Assembly (NCBI GenBank): GCA_937898195.1
Contig: CALEJD010000098.1
Span: 1 to 12,077 of the forward strand
Source: an uncultured Clostridia bacterium
Lineage (GTDB): Bacteria > Bacillota > Clostridia > Oscillospirales > Acutalibacteraceae
Direction: 5' to 3'
DNA: 12,077 bases
The position numbers and the translations under genes were made by a program. Below, piece by piece: positions 7,099-12,077 of the stretch. The notes below the pieces were generated by a model. It did not search any database. It had not been told where the DNA came from and saw only the letters and a program-made list of their open reading frames with translations. How positions within the stretch are numbered: position 1 is the stretch's first letter; the number at the start of each line of letters is the position of its first letter.

Positions 7099-7818
7099 TC
7101 ACTCCAAAGTGATGCCAACATAGCAACACAAATTTTCAATATCTTTGTTTTCTGTTCTAATCATAGCAGGGGATTCATCTTCACCAAAGTCAATGTTACC
7201 CTGAATAATTATGTCATTCTTTTTATATTCTTGTGGAATATTCTCAAAGTTGCAACTTGCATTTCTGATAATCATATTGTCATCATCAAAAATCAAACCA
7301 AAGTTTTCGACCTTGCCACCATAGTGAATACAAGAGTTTTTCCAATATTCAACTATTTCTTCACTGAACTTAAATTCACAGTCAAAGTTTATTTTATCTT
7401 TGATTTCAGGTGTAGCATCGTCAAAAGTATGGCTTCGTCTTAAACCGAAGTCTTTAAATCCACACTTTTTATAATAGTCAAAAAGACTTTTCTCGGCAGG
7501 GACTAAAAACAAAAAGTCAAAGCCATTCTCACAGCAGAAATCATAAGAATAATCCAGCAGAGTTTTCATATAACCCTTGCCACGATGACTGTAATTTGTC
7601 ATGGCACAATAAACGCATTTGCCTTTATGGTCACCAACAGTGCAATCCAAGAGAAACAAAGCAGATGCAATTTCACCGTCAACACGGATAACGGGGGTAA
7701 TTGTATCACCGAAAATATTCTCGAAAAAATATTCAGTTATCTCACTATCTTCAAGAAAAACACTTTGCCATAAATCTTCTAATGCTTTTCTGTCAGAAAA
7801 ACCTGCAAAATCAATCAT
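7099..7818 (-). CDS. GNAT family N-acetyltransferase
   Basis: The first 130 residues form a GNAT domain: N-terminal helices with LEDLWQSVFLED, strands around VIRVDGEIASALFLL (43-57), the acetyl-CoA pyrophosphate loop HRGKGYMKTLL (78-88), a LVPAEKSLFDYYKKCGF block (105-121) typical of motif B and the final strand. The following 110 residues are not recognisable and may be a substrate or partner domain. The acceptor (amine, antibiotic, protein N-terminus) cannot be predicted; the two-part layout loosely recalls Eis-like acetyltransferases, but no Eis C-terminal features are evident. Start ATG has AAGGG about six bases upstream, overlapping the stop of the DUF2156 gene 2 nt before; the stop is 4 nt before the DJ-1 gene. 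It is likely co-translated with both. Confidence 0.85.
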   Translation of the reverse strand: MIDFAGFSDRKALEDLWQSVFLEDSEITEYFFENIFGDTITPVIRVDGEIASALFLLDCTVGDHKGKCVYCAMTNYSHRGKGYMKTLLDYSYDFCCENGFDFLFLVPAEKSLFDYYKKCGFKDFGLRRSHTFDDATPEIKDKINFDCEFKFSEEIVEYWKNSCIHYGGKVENFGLIFDDDNMIIRNASCNFENIPQEYKKNDIIIQGNIDFGEDESPAMIRTENKDIENLCCYVGITLE

Positions 7819-7820
7819 AA

Positions 7821-8705
7821 TTAACCCTTATATATTGCTGAATACTTGATAACAAGTCTGTGTGGATGATAAGAGAGCTTTGCTCGTCTTAACCCCTCAC
7901 TACCTGTGTCGTCTTCACGGTTTATATATTCATATCTGTCACGAAGTTGACGGGCAAATTCACGGTTAATCATCTGATAAGCACCACGAATGTTGCCATA
8001 AGCCTTTTCAACATGAGTACAGAAAGTATTGTTGTTTAATCTCTCACCAAATGTGAAAGCCACAATCTCATTTTCGATTGTGAGAATTCCACCTTCAAAT
8101 CCCAATTCGAAAAAGTTAGCAAGTGCTTTTTTAATTGCAAGGTGCTCGTCACCGATTTCTTCAGGGTTTTTCTCGCGGTTGAGTCTTTCCCAATGCTCAT
8201 TTAAAAGCTCACATTTGTGAATATTCTCTTTTGTGATTGGCTCATATTTCCAATCGAAAGTCTTTTCAAAATAAGAGATGTGATTTCTCTTGCTTGCAAG
8301 TTTTCTGCCTACAAGAGTTGCGAGACTTTCACTTGTGTAAAGATAGTCGAAATAATCACGTTCTTCTGTGATTTCAAACTGTTTAGGGAAAAGAAATTGC
8401 AATTCGTCACGGTCTTTTTCTGTCATACCGAAGAACTCAAGATTAACACCAAGACCTTTTGAGAATTCTATAAGTTTCTCTATGGTTGCTTTTTTGTCAC
8501 CATCACCGATTGGATAACAAAAAACAGGCTCGTCTGTAAAATCGGCAGAAACAAAAATGCCGTTATCGTTATGAATCTTATTTTCATAAATATCTGACCA
8601 CATAAAAATATTGCCGAAACAATATTCGCAACAGTCAGTCTGACCAAAGTTGAATGCTTTAAGCACCCATTCGCGGTCTTTTAAAGTGGGGGAGTGAAAC
8701 TCCAT
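7821..8705 (-). CDS. DUF2156 / phosphatidylglycerol lysyltransferase C-terminal-like protein
   Basis: The 294-residue soluble protein resembles the stand-alone DUF2156 (LPG_synthase_C) proteins of clostridia, which have a double GNAT-like fold related to the catalytic domain of MprF and to FemX-type aminoacyl-tRNA-dependent transferases. Visible marks are an early aromatic segment CCEYCFGNIFMWSD (25-38), DYLYTSESLATLVGRKLASKRNHI (120-143), where LxGxKLxxKRNHI is typical, FGERLNNNTFCTHVEKA (219-235), and the C-terminal NREDDTGSEGLRRAKLSY (262-279). There is no MprF-like membrane half, so a lipid substrate is not implied. Its actual reaction is unknown. The ATG shares its A with the last base of the tmk TAA (TAATG), and GGAG lies eight bases upstream. 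Confidence 0.8.
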   Translation of the reverse strand: MEFHSPTLKDREWVLKAFNFGQTDCCEYCFGNIFMWSDIYENKIHNDNGIFVSADFTDEPVFCYPIGDGDKKATIEKLIEFSKGLGVNLEFFGMTEKDRDELQFLFPKQFEITEERDYFDYLYTSESLATLVGRKLASKRNHISYFEKTFDWKYEPITKENIHKCELLNEHWERLNREKNPEEIGDEHLAIKKALANFFELGFEGGILTIENEIVAFTFGERLNNNTFCTHVEKAYGNIRGAYQMINREFARQLRDRYEYINREDDTGSEGLRRAKLSYHPHRLVIKYSAIYKG

Positions 8706-9370
8706 TATAAAATCTCCTTAACAATGTTGAATATCTTATCACCAATTACATCAATAGGTAATGGTTCATCACCATCAAAACATTTAACAACATTCCAACC
8801 AAAGCGGTCAGCGGCATAAAGAGCTGCTTCACGGCAAGATTTAAGATATTCTACATTTGCCTCGTGAACATCTTTTTTTGTTTCTTCGCCTTCATAACGT
8901 TTTGACATAAGGCGCTGTGAAATGTCAACATCCATATCAAGATAGATAACTGCGTCAGGGGACGGAATTTCCATCATTTCATATTCTGTGTGGAACAACC
9001 AGTCAAGATATTTGTCCCATTCTTCTTTAGGCAGTTTAACTGTCTGGTGCACAGCGTTTGATGTGGTGTAACGGTCTGCGAGAATAAGAGTGCCGTTGTT
9101 GTAATCATCACCCCAGAATTTCTTGAAACTTGCATATCTGTCAACAGCATAGAAAAGTGACGCAGAATAGATATTAACATCCTGTGGATTACTGCCGAAT
9201 TCGCCACCCAGATACATTTTAACAAGTGTGCTTGATGGGTTTTCATAATCAGGCAATTTAATTTGTCTGAGTTTAATATTATTGTCAATAAGTTTCTGTT
9301 TTAAAAGCTCAACCTGAGTTGATTTTCCACTACCGTCAAGACCTTCAATAACAATCATTTTTCTGTTCAT
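8705..9370 (-). CDS. tmk: Thymidylate kinase (dTMP kinase)
   Basis: Tmk phosphorylates dTMP to dTDP with ATP, an essential step to dTTP. The 221-residue protein has the P-loop IVIEGLDGSGKSTQ (6-19), LPDYENPSS and YLGGEFG (39-59) in the dTMP-binding region, DRY (78-80 for the first, and the key one at 99-101) followed by TTSNAVHQ, a YLDMDVD strand (143-149), and a lid region with SKRYEGEETKKDVHE. The lid is shorter in Arg than many bacterial enzymes, and the YENPSS stretch recalls non-E. coli-type dTMP kinases. ATG 9368-9370 is preferred over GTG 9383-9385: AAGGTGG lies 11 nt before the ATG but would overlap the GTG. It is the first gene of the operon and is divergent from thyX, which makes its substrate. 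Confidence 0.9.
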   Translation of the reverse strand: MNRKMIVIEGLDGSGKSTQVELLKQKLIDNNIKLRQIKLPDYENPSSTLVKMYLGGEFGSNPQDVNIYSASLFYAVDRYASFKKFWGDDYNNGTLILADRYTTSNAVHQTVKLPKEEWDKYLDWLFHTEYEMMEIPSPDAVIYLDMDVDISQRLMSKRYEGEETKKDVHEANVEYLKSCREAALYAADRFGWNVVKCFDGDEPLPIDVIGDKIFNIVKEIL

Positions 9371-9407
9371 AGCACAGTTTTCCACCTTACATAATTATAC
9401 AGATAAC

Positions 9408-9436
9408 ATTATAACAAATTATTTTTAATAATACAA
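9408..9436 (-). promoter_or_regulatory. Promoter of the tmk operon
   Basis: On the minus strand TTGTAT (9436-9431), a 17-nt spacer and a perfect TATAAT (9413-9408) form a good sigma-A type promoter, with AT-rich DNA upstream. The tmk ATG lies 37 nt beyond the -10 box. A second perfect TATAAT at 9399-9394 lacks a matching -35 and would leave too short a leader. Confidence 0.75.
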
Positions 9437-9482
9437 TAATAAATGCAAAATAAAAATGCAGAATTGCTTTTATAATTTTGAA

Positions 9483-9527
9483 TTTGTCGAGATGTTTTTT
9501 TATTAATATCTCATTAAAATCGACAAA
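9483..9527. repeat. 8-bp inverted repeat TTTGTCGA/TCGACAAA
   Basis: TTTGTCGA at 9483-9490 and TCGACAAA at 9520-9527 are perfect inverted copies 29 nt apart. A second, overlapping pair GAGAT (9489-9493)/ATCTC (9508-9512) cannot form at the same time. There is no T-run suited to termination. It lies about 47 nt upstream of the tmk -35 box and could be an operator or a chance structure. Confidence 0.4.
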
Positions 9528-9534
9528 CAAACAA

Positions 9535-9560
9535 TGTAGGGGCGATTCACGAATCGCCCG
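9535..9560 (+). repeat. TGTAGGGG palindromic repeat, unit A
   Basis: TGTAGGGG leads into a perfect 9-bp palindrome, GGGCGATTC (9540-9548) and GAATCGCCC (9551-9559), closing with G. It is much more GC-rich than its surroundings. It shares the TGTAGGGG head and CCCG tail with units at 9586-9611 (inverted) and 12025-12051. Confidence 0.85.
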
Positions 9561-9585
9561 AAAAGGTTACATCTCGCATTTGAAA

Positions 9586-9611
9586 CGGGTCATTCGTGAA
9601 TGACCCCTACA
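9586..9611 (-). repeat. TGTAGGGG palindromic repeat, unit B (inverted)
   Basis: Read on the minus strand it begins TGTAGGGG and contains a perfect palindrome, GGGTCATTC (9606-9598) and GAATGACCC (9595-9587), ending in G. It matches unit A except for paired substitutions in the stem (CG to TC on one arm, CG to GA on the other), so base pairing is kept while sequence changes. Units A and B form a 77-bp element with inverted TGTAGGGG ends. Confidence 0.85.
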
Positions 9612-9674
9612 AGGTTACATCACCATATAAAAGAGATAGATAACCCCTAATTTTTCTAACTCTTTGATTTGTTA

Positions 9675-9703
9675 TTGTTTTTTATATTTTTTTATGTTAC
9701 AAT
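9675..9703 (+). promoter_or_regulatory. Promoter of thyX
   Basis: TTGTTT (9675-9680), a 17-nt T-rich spacer and TACAAT (9698-9703) preceded by TGT, an extended -10 motif. The thyX ATG is 39 nt downstream, with a strong SD GGGGGA at 9731-9736, six bases before the start. Confidence 0.7.
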
Positions 9704-9742
9704 GAAAAACAGAAAATAAAGTAGAAAATTGGGGGATTTAAA

Positions 9743-11116
9743 ATGAGCTACGATTATAACAAAAGCACAGCGTTGATTATTGGTATGACCGATACTGACG
9801 AAAAGGTTACTGCTGCTGCAGGTCGTGTTTCAACTCAGGAGGGTACAGCACTCTCTATTTGGGATAAATCTCAGGATAAAGAGAAGAATGCAAACCTTAT
9901 CGGCAAAGTTACTGCATCAGGCCACACAAGCACAGTTGAACATACATATTTTCAACTTGCATTCCAGAATGTAACTGCTGTTGTTGAGCAGTTCATTATT
10001 GAATTCAGACTCGCATCATATACTGTTAAGTCAAGAAGATATGTTAATTTCAGCGACGCAGGTTTCTATGTGCCTGAGTTTGATAACGAAGAAATTACAA
10101 AGAGTTATAAAGAGCATATGAGCAAAATGTTCGCTCTCTATGATGAACTTTGCGAAAACGGTGTTCTTCGTGAAGATGCTCGTTTTGTGCTTCCATATTG
10201 TCTTTATAGTAACTTCTTCTGTTCAGTAAACGGCAGAGAATTCTTACATATGCTCGACGCTATGATTTATGGTCGTGGTGCAAAATACCCTGAAATCAAA
10301 GCATTGGGACTTGAACTTTTAGAGCAGGCAAAGGTTAAAGCACCTGGAATTATGTCAAGCTTCAAAGAAAAAGAAATCAAAGAAGACGGTCCTGATTTGT
10401 CATTTGTAAGTGTAGTGCCAGAGCACACAAAATCACCTGTTGAGCTTTTGGGTGCAACTCCAAATGCTGCAAAGCTTATTGCAAGAAACGCATTGATTTT
10501 TGATAAGAATTGTTCAACAGAACAAGCAGAAGAAATCATCAAAGATGATGAAATCACAGAAAAAATCGTTGAAGCAGTTGCAAAATGTAAAAGACCAAGA
10601 GCACTTGAATGTGCAAATTATACTTTCCGTTTCAACAATGTTTCACTTTCTTGTATAACTCACTTTGCTCGTCACAGAATTCAGTCAATTGAAATTCCTG
10701 AGCTTATTAAGACAGACAGATTAAGTTATATTATTCCACCTGTACTTAAAGATAAGCCTGAGCTTTTAGAGAAATATAAGCAAGCATTCATTGATACAAA
10801 TGCCGAGTATCAGCGCCTTAAAGAAATGGGTGTGCCTGAAGAATTGTTGGTATATTATCAACTTTCAGGTAATACACTTGATATTGTAACAACAATGAAT
10901 GCAAGACAACTTATGCTCTTTATGAGACTTCGTTCTTGCACTCGTGCTCAGTGGGAAATTCAGGAATATGCCGTTGAAGCACTTAAAATTCTTCGCAAAT
11001 CAGAGCCAAAAGTGTTTAAATTCTATGGTCCAAGCTGTTTTGTTAGCGCTTGCCCTGAAGGAAGAATGACTTGTGGCAGAGCCGGAGAAATTAAAGAGCG
11101 TTTCAAGGCTTTATAA
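9743..11116 (+). CDS. thyX: Flavin-dependent thymidylate synthase ThyX, double-length (two tandem ThyX-like domains)
   Basis: ThyX converts dUMP to dTMP with methylene-THF, FAD and NADPH. Ordinary ThyX is about 220-250 residues; this is 457 and reads as two ThyX-like halves. Half 1: GHTSTVEH (60-67), EFRLASYTVKSRRY (87-100), DARFVLP (145-151) and VNGREFLHML (162-171) with a GRGAKYPEI region. Half 2: ECANYTFRFNNVSLS (289-303), RHRIQS (310-315), YYQLSGN (371-377), MNARQLMLFMRLR (385-397) and AQWEI (402-406). The family motif RHRxxSxxxxSxRY is split: half 1 keeps S and SxRY but has EFR for RHR, whereas half 2 keeps RHRxxS but lacks SxRY. Such halves could build composite sites, since ThyX active sites lie between subunits. 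A C-terminal tail has Cys432, Cys437 and Cys444. The SD is strong, and tmk is divergent. Long ThyX relatives probably exist in other Clostridia; I could not check. Confidence 0.88.
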   Translation: MSYDYNKSTALIIGMTDTDEKVTAAAGRVSTQEGTALSIWDKSQDKEKNANLIGKVTASGHTSTVEHTYFQLAFQNVTAVVEQFIIEFRLASYTVKSRRYVNFSDAGFYVPEFDNEEITKSYKEHMSKMFALYDELCENGVLREDARFVLPYCLYSNFFCSVNGREFLHMLDAMIYGRGAKYPEIKALGLELLEQAKVKAPGIMSSFKEKEIKEDGPDLSFVSVVPEHTKSPVELLGATPNAAKLIARNALIFDKNCSTEQAEEIIKDDEITEKIVEAVAKCKRPRALECANYTFRFNNVSLSCITHFARHRIQSIEIPELIKTDRLSYIIPPVLKDKPELLEKYKQAFIDTNAEYQRLKEMGVPEELLVYYQLSGNTLDIVTTMNARQLMLFMRLRSCTRAQWEIQEYAVEALKILRKSEPKVFKFYGPSCFVSACPEGRMTCGRAGEIKERFKAL

Positions 11117-11129
11117 TCAAGATTTTAAT

Positions 11130-11840
11130 ATGAAAAACGGTAAAAAGAACAACAGAAAAACCTTTATTTTTCCGATATTTGCGCTATTTTCATTAACACT
11201 TTGTTCCGTGTTGGCACTCTTATTGGTTGGTGGCGAAGAAGCTGTTTATAAACTTAATCAGTTGAATTTCATTCCTGACGAAAAAACAGTTTGCATTGAC
11301 CCGGGGCACGGTGGTGATGACCCGGGCGCATTAGGGAAAAACAGAAAAGAAAAAGACGATAATCTTCGTCTTTCTCTTTTGGTGCGAGATATACTCACAG
11401 ACAGGGGATATACTGTTGTAATGACCCGTGAAAACGACAGTGCTCTCTCTTTGTCTGAACGATGCAAAATCGCAAACAAGGCGAGAGCTTCGCTTTTTGT
11501 TGCTATTCATAGAAACAGTAGCACGGGCAATGGCAAGGGTATGGAATTATGGGTGCATTCAAGTAAACCCACAGACGATACATTACTTGCTGAAAACATA
11601 ATGGAAAACTTAAAGATTGTGGGATTTTCAGCAGATAGGGGAATAAATTTCGGCTATCGTGAAGGCGAAAATATGAATTATCACGTAAACCGAAACACAA
11701 AAATGCCGTCGTGCCTTTTAGAAGTTGGCTTTATCACAAGCGACGAAGACAATAAAGACTTTGACGAGAAAATTAATGACTATGCAAAAGCCATAGCTGA
11801 CGGAATTGAGCAAACATTATTAGAAATGAATGGGGATTAA
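11130..11840 (+). CDS. N-acetylmuramoyl-L-alanine amidase (Amidase_3)
   Basis: The enzyme cleaves the amide bond between MurNAc and the stem peptide of peptidoglycan. The 236-residue protein has a Lys/Arg N-terminus and one hydrophobic segment (11-33), acting as a signal anchor or signal peptide, so the catalytic domain faces outside. Zinc-amidase motifs are present: VCIDPGHGGDDPGA (54-67) with His60, Glu74 in the KEKDDNLRLSLL helix, VAIHRNSS (124-131) with His127, and LLEVGFITSDED (196-207) with catalytic Glu198. There are no SH3, LysM or choline-binding repeats. The frame is open back to 11073 inside thyX, but ATG 11130, 13 nt after the thyX stop, gives the signal anchor at the right place. 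No clear SD precedes it, so translation may be coupled to thyX. A role in growth, division or sporulation is not decided by sequence. Confidence 0.92.
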   Translation: MKNGKKNNRKTFIFPIFALFSLTLCSVLALLLVGGEEAVYKLNQLNFIPDEKTVCIDPGHGGDDPGALGKNRKEKDDNLRLSLLVRDILTDRGYTVVMTRENDSALSLSERCKIANKARASLFVAIHRNSSTGNGKGMELWVHSSKPTDDTLLAENIMENLKIVGFSADRGINFGYREGENMNYHVNRNTKMPSCLLEVGFITSDEDNKDFDEKINDYAKAIADGIEQTLLEMNGD

Positions 11841-11876
11841 ACGTAGAAACTCAAAAAGCAAGAACGCAGAAACAAA

Positions 11877-11913
11877 CCCCAATCTCAGTTGAGAGTGGGG
11901 ATATGTTTTATAT
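11877..11913 (+). terminator. Intrinsic terminator of the thyX-amidase unit
   Basis: CCCCAATCTCA (11877-11887) pairs with TGAGAGTGGGG (11890-11900), with one A/G mismatch and a tight loop, followed by a T-rich stretch ATATGTTTTATATT. It lies 36 nt after the amidase stop. Confidence 0.75.
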
Positions 11914-11950
11914 TAAGACAGTTATATAAATTAGGGCTTGTGGAATTGAG

Positions 11951-11980
11951 TGCAAAGTGCAAAACGCAAAGCGCAAAGTG
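11951..11980 (+). repeat. Tandem heptamer repeat GCAAARY, copy 2
   Basis: Four contiguous units, GCAAAGT GCAAAAC GCAAAGC GCAAAGT, plus one G, beginning at 11952. It is the same heptamer family as 3171-3199 in opposite orientation, with the final two units identical. It lies 51 nt beyond the amidase terminator stem, in DNA with no gene. A likely further piece, GCAAAGTGTGCAAA read on the minus strand, is at 12075-12062, cut close to the window end. Confidence 0.75.
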
Positions 11981-12024
11981 TTGGGTCTGCGACGCGAATT
12001 ATAGATATAACTAATTCAATGAGT

Positions 12025-12051
12025 TGTAGGGGTCGGCGTCTCGACGACCCG
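12025..12051 (+). repeat. TGTAGGGG palindromic repeat, unit C
   Basis: TGTAGGGG is followed by GGTCGGCG-type stem sequence: GGGTCGGCG (12030-12038) and CGACGACCC (12042-12050) pair with one mismatch around a 3-nt loop, then G. Head and tail match units A and B at 9535-9611 while the stem interior is different. Confidence 0.8.
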
Positions 12052-12077
12052 TTGTAATTTGTTTGCACACTTTGCCA

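Larger units (their letters stand above)
9371..9742. other. Divergent tmk/thyX control region
   Basis: This stretch carries no plausible gene. It holds two promoters pointing outwards (tmk 9408-9436 and thyX 9675-9703), an 8-bp inverted repeat at 9483-9527, and a GC-rich element of two inverted palindromes at 9535-9611, in otherwise strongly AT-rich DNA. About 240 nt separate the two -35 boxes, so the promoters do not overlap. I see no folate or other riboswitch in either leader; both leaders are short. Confidence 0.7.

Noticed and set aside
7095..7139. Upstream extension of the DJ-1 protein to 7139
   Set aside because: It would run into the GNAT gene; ATG 7094 has GGAGTG and begins at the conserved first strand.
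7821..8705. Calling this gene mprF
   Set aside because: Only the soluble C-terminal-like domain is present; the membrane flippase half is missing, so lysyl-phosphatidylglycerol synthesis is not supported.
9371..9385. GTG start of tmk at 9385
   Set aside because: The SD AAGGTGG overlaps this GTG, so it can only serve the ATG at 9370.
9535..9611. Rho-independent terminator or riboswitch for thyX or tmk
   Set aside because: The palindromes lack following T-runs and lie upstream of both promoters' start sites, outside either leader.
10267..10557. Antisense 96-codon frame inside thyX
   Set aside because: Low-complexity Ser-rich shadow of the thyX coding frame with no SD or family features.
11073..11129. 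Amidase start inside thyX
   Set aside because: It would put 19 charged residues before the signal anchor and overlap thyX by 44 nt; ATG 11130 fits the family better.

Overview
The window looks like chromosome of a low-GC Gram-positive gut-type anaerobe, probably class Clostridia and plausibly an Oscillospirales/Ruminococcaceae relative. The grounds are AT-rich codons and intergenic DNA, strong Shine-Dalgarno sites, a Clostridia-like gene set (ThyX, a two-gene mltG/U32 junction known from Firmicutes, DUF2156 and YhhN-type proteins) and short GC-rich palindromes between genes. This placement is inference; there is no rRNA or other marker here.

Layout. Bases 1-318 are the 3' end of galE (+), followed by two hairpins, the second a probable bidirectional terminator shared with the convergent gene. 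Bases 437-1608 (-) hold a sugar-cation symporter-like MFS gene with its own promoter. It is broken by a one-base frameshift and appears short in its C-terminal half. Bases 1721-9370 (-) form one tightly packed nine-gene unit, read tmk, DUF2156, GNAT, DJ-1/PfpI, 5-formyl-THF cyclo-ligase, mltG, U32 tRNA hydroxylase-like, YhhN-like, trmB. Seven of the eight junctions are overlaps or gaps of at most 9 nt, and a hairpin follows trmB. Bases 9371-9742 are a divergent control region with a promoter facing each way and a pair of inverted GC-rich palindromes. Bases 9743-11116 (+) encode a double-length ThyX, followed 13 nt later by an N-acetylmuramoyl-L-alanine amidase (11130-11840) and a terminator. 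The last 180 bases are non-coding and carry interspersed repeats.

How the genes fit together. ThyX makes dTMP from dUMP using methylene-THF, and the divergently transcribed Tmk phosphorylates dTMP to dTDP, so two consecutive steps of dTTP synthesis flank one control region. The folate cyclo-ligase in the tmk operon feeds 5-formyl-THF back into the folate pool used by ThyX. MltG and the amidase act on peptidoglycan, and TrmB and the U32 protein modify tRNA. The rest are accessory or poorly characterised (GNAT, DUF2156, DJ-1, YhhN).

No defence system, CRISPR array, prophage, tRNA or complete mobile element was seen. The most interesting items are the double-domain ThyX with complementary loss of active-site motifs, two families of short repeats (TGTAGGGG palindromes and GCAAARY heptamers) that recur in gaps between genes, the altered catalytic-motif position in TrmB, and the decayed transporter.
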